Origin: an uncultured Roseburia sp.
Lineage (GTDB): Bacteria; Bacillota; Clostridia; Lachnospirales; Lachnospiraceae
Assembly: GCA_934292805.1 (NCBI GenBank)
Contig: CAKQXQ010000001.1
Span: 68,622 to 132,621 of the forward strand
DNA length: 64,000 bases
Direction: 5' to 3'
Shown here piece after piece: positions 24,526 to 33,303 of this stretch (the stretch's first letter is position 1; each line of letters opens with the position of its first letter). Below the pieces are notes generated by a model. It searched no databases. It had not been told where the DNA came from and saw only the letters and a program-made list of their open reading frames with translations. Position numbers and translations under genes: made by a program.

Positions 24526-26749
24526 AGCCGGTCTCCTCACTTTCAAAATAGTATTGATTTTTTATCTCTCGTTTCATGGCTTTAATATCACAGTCCTTTT
24601 TTAGCTGATCTATTAATTGCTTCTTTCCCTCCCATTCAAAAAACATTATAAATATAATTTCAAAATGTCTAAATCTATCCAATGCTTCTTTGGAAACATC
24701 ATGCATTTTTTTATCGATTTCAGCAAAATCACTATGACTAATGCAATCTCTCCCAAATGAATCTACACAATTTTTTATTACTTTACAAAATATCCTTTGA
24801 CTGTGAATATTTTTTATCAATTGAAATAATATTTCTAACGTATATGGACCCTGTTCTATTTCCTGTGATACCAAAAAGCTAAACAGAGAAGATAATAAAT
24901 CCCCAGGATTCTCATATACGATATATTTCAAATATTCTTCTTCACATGCCAACAACTTTTGATTATTCTGAAATATCAACCTTAATCCCCACCCTCTGAG
25001 TGGTTCATTAGACATATAATTTTTTCCTTTTGATAGAATATCAGCAGGTTTTATAAAATGTTCCATCAATTCACAGCACAGCTGTTCTTCTTTTCTACTT
25101 TTATAATCTTTGTATACATAATTTACTACACCTTCAAAGCAAATGGCCTGTTCTTGAAATAATCCTTCAAGAAATTGAATAACCTGTTCTTTTTCCGGGA
25201 AAACATCTTTATCCTTACACATTTTCATCAAGTTGTATCGTGCTATACAGTAATCTCTTACTTCATCAAATACAAAATATATTACACTTTCCTCATTTTC
25301 CAAAATGGAATTTTCATGATGTATTAACGTTTTTGACATTAATATCATTCCATCCACTTTTTCGTATATCTGTTTACTTTTTTCACTAATTTGCTTTTCA
25401 GGAACAAAACTGTAATCATGCTTGTCCGTCATGATACCAGTTACTTCATCTAATAGCGTTTCAATATCAACTTGTTTTTGTCTTCTTATTTGATTTATAT
25501 ATGTTTCATAAAGTTTATAATAATCCAAATCATTAAATATTTGTTTTGATCCCACATTTGTTTCAAAAAACATTCTCATAAGTAAAAGCTCTTGACTCAA
25601 TTTACTTCTTACAAACGGAGACATTTTGCCTTTAAAATCAAATCTGTTTGAATAATTATCAAACATTCTATTTATAGCATTTCTTGAATACTTTTGATCC
25701 TGTATATTATCATATAAGGCTGTATGTTTTACATTTTCTTGCAGAATTTTCTTATACCTTGTCTCATAATATTCGCTCCGACATGATATTATTACTCGAA
25801 TATTCCTTTTATCCAATATCCTATTCAAAAATGTTGGCAGTTTTTCCAGAAACTCTTGATTACTATTTTCGTTTACAGCGTCAATTATAACATATGTTGG
25901 TATAAGCATTAACTCGCTTAGTTTCTCTACTCCTAACATACATTTCTTATTATCATGTACGATTTTAAAAAAATTTAATTGCTCCTCATAATATTTTTCT
26001 ACATCATTTTCTATATCCTTTGCATTCATAAAAACACATGGATAATTTAGGCTGAAAAGTAATTCTGAAAAACTACAAAGAAGATTTGTTTTTCCATTTC
26101 CAGCACTCCCTGATAAAATAATATACTTACTCTTTATGTATTTGGCTCTTTTTTGAAGTTGCAATAAAATGCCATCATATTTGTTAGAATAAAATTGAAA
26201 TAAAATCATTGAGTCCTTATACTTAGACGAATATTCAACTTTATCTTCATGTACATCATTCAAAAAGACTCTGGTTTGCTCTATTGTTTTAATAATATTA
26301 TCGATACTACTATGTTTTTTCAATGAAAAAGATATCTCCTTGTTCTCATTAAAAACCTCTTTTAGTAAATATCCATATTCGTCATTAAATACTTGATTAA
26401 AATCTTGTATAATTCTTTTTTTCCATTTGTTCCTATATAAAAAATATCGTAAATTTTCCTTTGAATCATTCAGTTCAACATACAATCCTCGAATATATTT
26501 TCCATCTTCTTCCAATTTACTAATTTTTTCTTTACTTTTATCATTTATACGTTTTGCATATCGAGCAATAGCTCTCAAACCAAATATACACAATATAATA
26601 ATGCTTAGTATAGTACACCATGTAAGAACATTGTCAAAAAATCCCGCCATAGTACCAAATATTCCATCATTTAACTTTTCGATAATGCTTTCTTCTCGTA
26701 TTTGTATTATTTCCAGCACATTTTTTATATCATGTATATTATAGCCCAT
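24515..26749 (-). CDS. Membrane-anchored STAND/NACHT-type NTPase
   Basis: 744 residues. One membrane helix at about residues 41-60, a charged coiled region, then a P-loop NTPase: Walker A GSAGNGKT at about 214-221, Walker B TYVIIDAVNEN near 290, and a sensor-like VIISCRSEYYETRY, which together resemble STAND ATPases (NACHT/AVAST-like). The C-terminal 300 residues are helical and without a recognised repeat. GAGGGAG precedes the ATG. It heads an operon with two small proteins and a radical SAM enzyme, flanked by Septu and a NACHT gene, so a phage-sensing role is likely. The effector is not obvious; the membrane helix may itself be the output. Confidence 0.72.
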   Translation of the reverse strand: MGYNIHDIKNVLEIIQIREESIIEKLNDGIFGTMAGFFDNVLTWCTILSIIILCIFGLRAIARYAKRINDKSKEKISKLEEDGKYIRGLYVELNDSKENLRYFLYRNKWKKRIIQDFNQVFNDEYGYLLKEVFNENKEISFSLKKHSSIDNIIKTIEQTRVFLNDVHEDKVEYSSKYKDSMILFQFYSNKYDGILLQLQKRAKYIKSKYIILSGSAGNGKTNLLCSFSELLFSLNYPCVFMNAKDIENDVEKYYEEQLNFFKIVHDNKKCMLGVEKLSELMLIPTYVIIDAVNENSNQEFLEKLPTFLNRILDKRNIRVIISCRSEYYETRYKKILQENVKHTALYDNIQDQKYSRNAINRMFDNYSNRFDFKGKMSPFVRSKLSQELLLMRMFFETNVGSKQIFNDLDYYKLYETYINQIRRQKQVDIETLLDEVTGIMTDKHDYSFVPEKQISEKSKQIYEKVDGMILMSKTLIHHENSILENEESVIYFVFDEVRDYCIARYNLMKMCKDKDVFPEKEQVIQFLEGLFQEQAICFEGVVNYVYKDYKSRKEEQLCCELMEHFIKPADILSKGKNYMSNEPLRGWGLRLIFQNNQKLLACEEEYLKYIVYENPGDLLSSLFSFLVSQEIEQGPYTLEILFQLIKNIHSQRIFCKVIKNCVDSFGRDCISHSDFAEIDKKMHDVSKEALDRFRHFEIIFIMFFEWEGKKQLIDQLKKDCDIKAMKREIKNQYYFESEETGYDN

Positions 26750-26868
26750 ATGTTCTCCCTCGGCGACATTTCACTTTCAGATTCTACTTAATATCCCTGG
26801 CACTTATCTCTTTGAACTTTTCTGACCATGGAACAAAACCATCTAAGAAAAATAAAGATTGTGATCAT

Positions 26869-29800
26869 CTACACCATGCCCAACTGACTGTTCAATTGTT
26901 TTATTTTCTGCATCGTCCATGGCACATCCAGTTGTTCATAATATTGTTTTTCAATATTAAGAATCATATTATTGCAGCAGCCCTTTACCTTCTTGTTGTC
27001 CGTCTGGTCACGTAAATTTCCAAGTTTTTCAAGAACAACCTCTGCTGCACCAGACGCAATATTCAGCAATGCTTTGTAAACACTATCATACAGTCCGAAG
27101 AATTCCCCATCCACAAATCCATCCCTGAAACATAATTCCAACAATTTCATAAGAATGTCTACGTATGCCGGATTATCAAGCTCTGCTATCTCCTTTGTTA
27201 TTCCAGCTATTGTATTTTTCCCATTATAATCCGGGATACCATTTCTCTCACTGGCAATCTCATAATATAGAGGCAGTGCTTTTTCTGGATATACATTAAG
27301 CAAAGTCCGCAGATACTTTGTCTTTCCTTCACTCTTTGCTGTCGCTTCTAACAGTCTTTCATTTACCTTTACGTTGTTAAGTTCTGCTGCTTTTTCAGCA
27401 AAAACATCCAACAATTCTGCATCTGCTTTTTCCAGATATTTGTCAACCAGATGCTCTCCTGTCATTATTTTCTGCAGATATGTAAAACACTGCTTTCTGT
27501 CATATTGATTACATTCCCTATCTTCCAGAATACGCTCAGCAATCTCCATGCCAGCATCTGTTTTATATTTTTCACACCACTCAATATATCTCTCAGCCAT
27601 GGAACCATAAAGAATCTGTTCTTTTGCAATTTTTTTCAACTGCATAACAATCTCGTGTTCTGATAAACGACTACAAATATATCCGTCCAGATTATCTGTT
27701 TTTCCGTCCTCACTTCTTTGGTTCTCTTCGTGCCCAAAAAAACTCGGCAAAAGAATCATGTGTTTTATAAATTCGTTAGGAACATCTATATCAAATCTAA
27801 TTATAAAATAGCACACATACTCTAATCTCCAAGTGTGTGTTGTCGTTCCCTTCTTATCACTACACAATTCTTTATCCCATTGGATTGCTGGTACCTGCTT
27901 CTGCACGTAATCTTCAATGTACCTCAGTTGCTGATCTGACAGGTCTATTTTCTGTTTTTTTATATGCCGACAAATCTCACCTATTGAGAAATTTTCCCAA
28001 TCCACTATTTCTGTAAAATCTTTTACCTTATCATCTTGAAATTCGACATTACACATTATATACGACAGTTCTCTTAAGTCTTCTCTTTTTGTACGATGAT
28101 ACACCTGGCTCCATCGAATTTTCCGGTAAGTCACCTCGTCTCCCATGATCTCTACAAAATCTTCTATAATCTTTTGATACTTTTTCTTGTCAAATAATGC
28201 ATCAAAATAATTTTTCTGCTCTCTTTCCTGTTTTTCTCTTATCTGTTTTGCCCGCTCCTCTAGCTTTGTATTATCCTTTGGATATACAAAGCTTTGGAAT
28301 ATATGTAAAATTGTATCATCTGAATAGCTGCTCACAATCCTTTGGTTTTCCTGCTCTAATAGATTTTCTTTTTTCCAGAAATGAAGTATTGTCTGCATTG
28401 TCCTTTCATCATACGTCAGTGCAGCTACATCGAAAATTTTTTCTGTGTCCTCAAGAATAGCAGTCTCTTCCTTCTCGTAAATATAACCAATCTGTTCTTC
28501 CAGTTTTTCAAATACACCCGAAATATAATAGATCAATTCACTCTTCTTGTTTTCAGGCATCTCCACTATCAATGTCAATAGCTCATGAACTGCCCTGTAT
28601 CCTGTAAGTGCTCCTAAAAGTGCCTCTGCTGTATACTCTATTGCATAATGCTCCCGTCTTCTGTTACACTTTACGAGACATTTCAATAGAAATGGTACAT
28701 AAGCATTATTCCGCTGCGAATAATTAATAAACATAAGCAATCCATATATGATATCTTCCGGCAATCCTTCTATGTCTGCAAAATACTCAAATATCTCATG
28801 TTCCACCTGCTCGGTATATAACCCTCCCATTGCAAGTATTTCCAGAAGATTCTTACGAACATAAAGCGTTGCACTCTCGTCAAATATCAGTTCTGTAAAG
28901 ACAAACCGTACCCTACTCTCATATCCGCAATAATCTTCCATCTGCATCAGTAAAATAGCTGCATTATCCCTGCATCTGTCATGTTTTGGGTTTTCTATTG
29001 AATCCAACAAATAAGATATGGATAAAGGATTATGTGCCATATGCACCATCACATCCATATCATTTCTCCAGGAAATCCATGTATAGTCATTATTGATCTT
29101 TTCAAAAATGGAAATGAATAATTTCTGTTTGTCTTCCATCGACATCCGTTCGTCTTCATACTGGAACAAGATAGATGGATCATGCTCTAAAATCCATGTA
29201 TTAATCCGACCTGTCGTGTCCAGAAGACTAGCAAAAGAAAGAACATTATACCAGGATTCCTTTATTCTGTCCCTATTCTTCTCATAAGTAACAAGTTCCA
29301 GTATCTTCTCTACCGGAAAACTGACCAAACATTCTGCTGTTACATACTCTTTGAAATTATTGTGTGTAAACTGCCAGCTTCCATCCGGCATTTTCTTCCA
29401 GATACCCGAAAAACGTATTAACTTATTCTCTTCTTCTGTAACTATCTCCTGCAATTCTGATTCTGTCAACTGCTTTGTTTTCATCAGCTGCATTGTCATC
29501 CCAATTCTCTGTAATATTATCCTGATCTGCCGCTCTTTTATCTCCAGTTCTTCTTTTTGTTCAAATTTCAGCATATCACGATCCATGCTTATTCTGATCA
29601 GACGCGGCATCAATTCTTTCAATTCTGGCAGAGAACCTTCCTCTTTGAAAATTTCTACAAGATGAATAAGAAAAAATGGGATTTTCAACTGTTCCGTTAG
29701 TTTTCTCATCTGAACCTGTTTCCAGAATATCGTCTCATCCACCTCTGATTTTCTCAAGTACTCTGAGATATCTTCGCTTAAGATTGGGAAAATTGCATAT

Positions 29801-30816
29801 TCCTTAAACTGGTTCAATGATCCCTCCTGCCTTTTTCCTCTCGACAGGTGATAGAAATTATTTCTTGTAGAAATCACAATTTTCTGATCAGGATGTTTTC
29901 TCACATATGAATCCAATTTTCTATGAAAACTATTTATATCTGCAATCTCGTCATAGCCATCCAAAATAAGTACAGAATTCTCTATTTTATAATCAGAAAT
30001 CCATTGCGTTATCAGTTCCTCTATGGTCTCATTGCTATAGATATTCAATGATATGAATACCGGAGGTGTATTCTGTTTACATAATACTTGTGCCAGCTTC
30101 TCAAGCTCTGTTGTCTTACCTGCTCCTGCCTGTCCAAGCAATACTACACGTTTTTCTTCATTGACTACGTCATATAATGTTTTCCGTAATGGATTTACTA
30201 CATTTAAATAGCGTTCGTCTTTCCCAATGATCTCCTCTGCTTTTCCTACATATCTTTGTATGTAATCTTCTGATACTTTGTCTTGTAGTTCTTCTCTGAT
30301 TACAGCTATGTATTCTTCATTCTGATTTTCACATGGCAAATATGTTTTCTTCGGTACACTGTCTACACACTGTTGCAACACCTCTAGAATTTTCTCTAAA
30401 GAAGCCTCTGTTCTGTCTGCATATTCTTTTTCTGCCTTATATAGAATTTTTCCGTCCATTGTCATCTGATCTGTAATGTACTGATTCATACGAGTGATGA
30501 GCACATTGATCTGTTTTTTGGCTTCTTCCCGCTCCTCATAGCCCATTCCCTGAATATCAGAAACAGCAGAAAGAATTTCTTCCCGCTCTCTTATCGAAAT
30601 AACTTCTAAACTGCCCATATCCGTAAGAGCTTGTCTCGCCCTATCTATGACCCGTTCGACAATAGGGTTATCTGTCGTCACTTTCAGAAGGCTGTATTCT
30701 GATGTTTTCTGTTGTTTTTTAATATCGGTGTAGACTCCTTTTCCAGTTTCATAAATAGTTGCTGCGGATGCCAATACCCCTATATTCTCTATAAAAAAAT
30801 TTACTAAACTATTCAT
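26869..30816 (-). CDS. Large NACHT-domain NTPase (bacterial NLR-like)
   Basis: 1315 residues. The N-terminal 150 residues are helical with a hydrophobic start (FFIENIGVLASAA). NACHT module follows: Walker A GQAGAGKTTELEKL at about 228-241, Walker B SVLILDGYDEI near 285, STRNNFYH sensor region, then winged-helix-like and long helical repeat regions to the C-terminus that may read a ligand. Bacterial NACHT proteins (bNACHT) defend singly against phages, and this gene stands alone between two other defence units. No N-terminal nuclease or TIR domain is recognisable, so the effector is unclear. Confidence 0.8.
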   Translation of the reverse strand: MNSLVNFFIENIGVLASAATIYETGKGVYTDIKKQQKTSEYSLLKVTTDNPIVERVIDRARQALTDMGSLEVISIREREEILSAVSDIQGMGYEEREEAKKQINVLITRMNQYITDQMTMDGKILYKAEKEYADRTEASLEKILEVLQQCVDSVPKKTYLPCENQNEEYIAVIREELQDKVSEDYIQRYVGKAEEIIGKDERYLNVVNPLRKTLYDVVNEEKRVVLLGQAGAGKTTELEKLAQVLCKQNTPPVFISLNIYSNETIEELITQWISDYKIENSVLILDGYDEIADINSFHRKLDSYVRKHPDQKIVISTRNNFYHLSRGKRQEGSLNQFKEYAIFPILSEDISEYLRKSEVDETIFWKQVQMRKLTEQLKIPFFLIHLVEIFKEEGSLPELKELMPRLIRISMDRDMLKFEQKEELEIKERQIRIILQRIGMTMQLMKTKQLTESELQEIVTEEENKLIRFSGIWKKMPDGSWQFTHNNFKEYVTAECLVSFPVEKILELVTYEKNRDRIKESWYNVLSFASLLDTTGRINTWILEHDPSILFQYEDERMSMEDKQKLFISIFEKINNDYTWISWRNDMDVMVHMAHNPLSISYLLDSIENPKHDRCRDNAAILLMQMEDYCGYESRVRFVFTELIFDESATLYVRKNLLEILAMGGLYTEQVEHEIFEYFADIEGLPEDIIYGLLMFINYSQRNNAYVPFLLKCLVKCNRRREHYAIEYTAEALLGALTGYRAVHELLTLIVEMPENKKSELIYYISGVFEKLEEQIGYIYEKEETAILEDTEKIFDVAALTYDERTMQTILHFWKKENLLEQENQRIVSSYSDDTILHIFQSFVYPKDNTKLEERAKQIREKQEREQKNYFDALFDKKKYQKIIEDFVEIMGDEVTYRKIRWSQVYHRTKREDLRELSYIMCNVEFQDDKVKDFTEIVDWENFSIGEICRHIKKQKIDLSDQQLRYIEDYVQKQVPAIQWDKELCSDKKGTTTHTWRLEYVCYFIIRFDIDVPNEFIKHMILLPSFFGHEENQRSEDGKTDNLDGYICSRLSEHEIVMQLKKIAKEQILYGSMAERYIEWCEKYKTDAGMEIAERILEDRECNQYDRKQCFTYLQKIMTGEHLVDKYLEKADAELLDVFAEKAAELNNVKVNERLLEATAKSEGKTKYLRTLLNVYPEKALPLYYEIASERNGIPDYNGKNTIAGITKEIAELDNPAYVDILMKLLELCFRDGFVDGEFFGLYDSVYKALLNIASGAAEVVLEKLGNLRDQTDNKKVKGCCNNMILNIEKQYYEQLDVPWTMQKIKQLNSQLGMV

Positions 30817-30890
30817 ATTATTAATACCTATTCAATTTCTCTTTAAGAATAACCACATTCTAAACTGTTTCAATCATTCAATTGCATTGT

Positions 30891-31172
30891 TTATTCTCCA
30901 CACAGCAGCTTTTCAAAATGCACTGTTATCCGGATTGTCGAATCTTCCCATTTTATTTTCTCCTCCTGCCATATAATTATCATTATAACGCCTCTTGTAA
31001 TATTTTCATTCATTGCAAGCGATGATACACTGTCAGAAATCTTATTTTTCAGCCACTTTTTGTCAATAGTTCCTTCTTCCTGATCCATGTATCTTGGTGG
31101 GATTTTCTCTTCATACCTTCCTTTTTCGTCTATCGATATTTCAAGTTTATCACCGCAAAACACCATAAGCAA
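30891..31172 (-). pseudogene. Composite fossil of defence genes (PD-(D/E)XK-like protein and AAA/PD-(D/E)XK gene start)
   Basis: The middle reads QEEGTIDKKWLKNKISDS and SLAMNENITR, nearly the same as residues 80-113 of the protein encoded at 43482-44069. Downstream, in another frame, an intact ribosome-binding site and MGRFDNPDNSAF reproduce the start of the broken gene at 40956-42369, then stop. The first 30 residues (LMVFCGDKLEISIDEKGRYEEK) belong to something else that I cannot name. The segment therefore strings together short pieces of at least three genes with large deletions between them. It could still be translated as a 93-residue protein, but I expect no function. Confidence 0.7.
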
Positions 31173-31287
31173 ATACTTTCTTCATACGTAATTATTCATT
31201 CATAGTTTATTCATATAAACACAAAGTTCCTATGTGAGTTTCCAACGATTTTACACCTAAAGCACTTATAGTACCCATTTTTGCTAT

Positions 31288-31434
31288 CTATACATCCCAC
31301 TGATCATTTGCACCCTTGATGTATTCTCCAAGTGCATTGTAAGCTTTTTCTGCCTTTTCAAGCATAGTCTGTGTAATGTTTAACCCTTCCGCCAATTCAT
31401 TGAAGATCATTCCTAATTTTTGTTCTTTTTCCAT
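31288..31434 (-). pseudogene. N-terminal relic of a probable CD-NTase-like nucleotidyltransferase
   Basis: From an ATG at 31434, with GAGGG 8 bases upstream, 48 codons read MEKEQKLGMIFNELAEGLNI then TMLEKAEKAYNALGEYI and end at TAG. This resembles the helical N-terminus of CBASS-type cyclic-nucleotide synthases (SMODS/CD-NTase family), just before the PQGS strand where the GS-x-x-D active site would follow; none of the catalytic core remains. The call is from recall of the family and is moderate. A CBASS locus may once have stood here. Confidence 0.5.
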
Positions 31435-31483
31435 AGTTCATTCCCTCATTTGATCTCATTTGTAGTTTATTTTTTATAAATAT

Positions 31484-31505
31484 AAGGTTTCTTTCCAGAA
31501 ACCTT
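31484..31505 (-). terminator. Short hairpin upstream of the CD-NTase relic
   Basis: AAGGTTTC/GAAACCTT, an 8-bp perfect stem with a 6-base loop, followed on the minus strand by an AT-rich run (TATATTTATAAAAAAT). A similar hairpin plus tail occurs after glmM at 47395-47416, so both sites probably terminate transcription. Confidence 0.45.
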
Positions 31506-31588
31506 ATACATTTTACATTTATTACCTTTTCATACTTCTCCTCTTTTTGCTTTATAACTAAGAAATATATAAATCACCTCCAAAAAGC

Positions 31589-31646
31589 AAACCATCAATC
31601 CGCATGTATACTATCAATTAATAGTATGTATGCTGATTGATGGTTT
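31589..31646 (-). terminator. Long imperfect hairpin, probable terminator of the metabolic operon
   Basis: Two 26-base arms (31589-31614 and 31621-31646) pair with three mismatches around a 6-base loop. On the minus strand the hairpin is followed by GCTTTTTGG. It lies 78 bases after the last gene of the transketolase/ABC operon. Its length is unusual for a plain terminator, and it is followed by a stray GGAGGTGAT, so a relic of a small mobile repeat is also possible. The remaining bases between 31173 and 31723 hold the CD-NTase relic and otherwise nothing I can identify. Confidence 0.5.
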
Positions 31647-31723
31647 GTCAATGTGTGTTACTGTTTCCTTCATCATGCCCTGAAAAGATGTGGTGCTCCT
31701 ATAACTGATCTATCCCACATTCT

Positions 31724-32542
31724 TCAAATCCCAGCTTTTTCAAAAAACTCTATTCCTTTTTTTGCGACAGTTATACTATCTGGTTTCCTTAATGCTTCTA
31801 GGCACAAGTATCCAGAATAATTTATTTCTTTAATTATTTTTAATAATTTTATCATATCAAGATGCCCCATACCTGGTGCAAGCCTATTACTATCAACAAA
31901 ATGTATATGTCTGATATAGTCTTTACACTTATAAAAACTTTCCTCCATAGATACATCTTCAATATTCATATGAAACGTGTCGAGCATCAGATATACCGGT
32001 AATTTTGTTCTCTGTATAAAATGAAGTGCCTCTAAACTTGAATTTAAATTGTCGATTTCATATCGGTTAATAGGTTCCAATAGTAATGACACCCCATATT
32101 TTTCACTTGTATTCAATATTTTTTCTATCGAATCTGCAAAACGAGCCAACAAATTCTCAACCGTATCATCTTTTTTCGCACTTCCTCTAATCAATCCAAG
32201 AGAAACCATTGCATCCGTTTCTGCAGCAATCTCTATTATAGATTTTAATTTTTCAATAATTTCTTTTCTTATTTTTTCACTCTTATCACCAAGAAATAAT
32301 CCTTGTGCAGCCATTCCTGCCGGCATTATAGTTCCAATTCCAAGATTATAATGTCGTAAAAGCCTTATCGCTTTTCTTGTTTCATCAGCATAAGCATCTA
32401 ACAAAAACAGGTCAACACCATCATATCCAAGCCTTGCAATTCTTGAAATGTTCTCCTCAACGTCTCCCATAAATAGCATTGGTGAAGCCGATGTTCCTTC
32501 GAACACTGATAGCGAAACCGATTTTTTAATAGTTTTCTCCAT
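31724..32542 (-). CDS. TIM-barrel sugar-phosphate isomerase/epimerase
   Basis: 272 residues of the xylose-isomerase-like TIM-barrel family: LLLEPINRYEIDN (metal-binding Glu), MLDTFHMNIED (Asp and His) and HIHFVDSNRLAPGMGHLD (His, Asp, Arg), then CLEAL with the second Glu. This set of metal ligands is typical of D-tagatose or D-psicose 3-epimerases and of L-ribulose-5-phosphate 3-epimerases (UlaE-like). The ATG at 32542 follows AGGAG by 7 bases and overlaps the araD-like gene by 17 bases. With that 4-epimerase and the transketolase, a 3-epimerase step on a pentulose or related phosphate is the likely role. Confidence 0.78.
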   Translation of the reverse strand: MEKTIKKSVSLSVFEGTSASPMLFMGDVEENISRIARLGYDGVDLFLLDAYADETRKAIRLLRHYNLGIGTIMPAGMAAQGLFLGDKSEKIRKEIIEKLKSIIEIAAETDAMVSLGLIRGSAKKDDTVENLLARFADSIEKILNTSEKYGVSLLLEPINRYEIDNLNSSLEALHFIQRTKLPVYLMLDTFHMNIEDVSMEESFYKCKDYIRHIHFVDSNRLAPGMGHLDMIKLLKIIKEINYSGYLCLEALRKPDSITVAKKGIEFFEKAGI

Positions 32543-33245
32543 CTTTTTTCTCCTGATAAAAATACGCTGACGGTCCGTATTTTCTTTCGTAATGCTTTTT
32601 CTGAATATAACCTGGTAATAATATCTCTTTTTGTGCAATCAACTCCGTAAGCATTGCTATTTTTGCGATTTCCTCTAAAATAACACTATGCATTACGCTT
32701 TCCTTTGCATCCCTTCCCCACGTAAATGGTCCATGACCTCCTGCCAATACACCTTCCATTTCAATTGGGTCTATTTTGTTTGATTGAAAATATGACACAA
32801 TCTGTAATCCCAGATTTTTTTCATAGTCTCCTTCTATTTTCTTTTCCGATAAATACGGGACACATGGAATGGCTCCTTTAAAATGATCTGCGTGTGTCGT
32901 TCCCATTGGGCAAATAGATTTTAATGACTGTGCATATGCAGTGGCATATGTTGAATGCGTATGTGCAATTCCGCCTATTTCTTCAAAAGCTTTATATAGC
33001 TCAAGATGAATATCTAAATCAACAGATGGCAGAAGTCCTTCTTCTACCATGTTTCCATTCAAATCAACTACGCTCATGTCCACCGGTTTTAACAGCTTGC
33101 ATTCTATTCCACGAGGCTTAATAATTATTATCTCACGTTCTCTGTCAATCGTGCTGACATTTCCCCATGTATATATTACAAGATTTCTATTTACGAGTTC
33201 CAGATTTTGTTCGTATACTTCTTCTTTTAATTCTTCAATCGTCAT
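32526..33245 (-). CDS. L-ribulose-5-phosphate 4-epimerase-like (AraD/UlaF family)
   Basis: 239 residues, class II aldolase/AraD fold. TWGNVSTID, KPRGIE, AHTHSTYATAYAQ (zinc His pair), GTTHADHF and GHGPFTWGRDA with the third zinc His are the AraD/SgaE/UlaF motifs in order. These enzymes interconvert L-ribulose-5-phosphate and D-xylulose-5-phosphate; D-xylulose-5-phosphate is a transketolase substrate, which fits the operon. No kinase is encoded nearby. The ATG at 33245 has AAGGTGG 6 bases before it; a TTG two codons earlier is less likely. Confidence 0.85.
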   Translation of the reverse strand: MTIEELKEEVYEQNLELVNRNLVIYTWGNVSTIDREREIIIIKPRGIECKLLKPVDMSVVDLNGNMVEEGLLPSVDLDIHLELYKAFEEIGGIAHTHSTYATAYAQSLKSICPMGTTHADHFKGAIPCVPYLSEKKIEGDYEKNLGLQIVSYFQSNKIDPIEMEGVLAGGHGPFTWGRDAKESVMHSVILEEIAKIAMLTELIAQKEILLPGYIQKKHYERKYGPSAYFYQEKKDGENY

Positions 33246-33303
33246 ATGCAACCACCTTTTCCAGCTGATCCGATTTCATAAAAGATAATGCCCTTTCCGA
33301 TTT

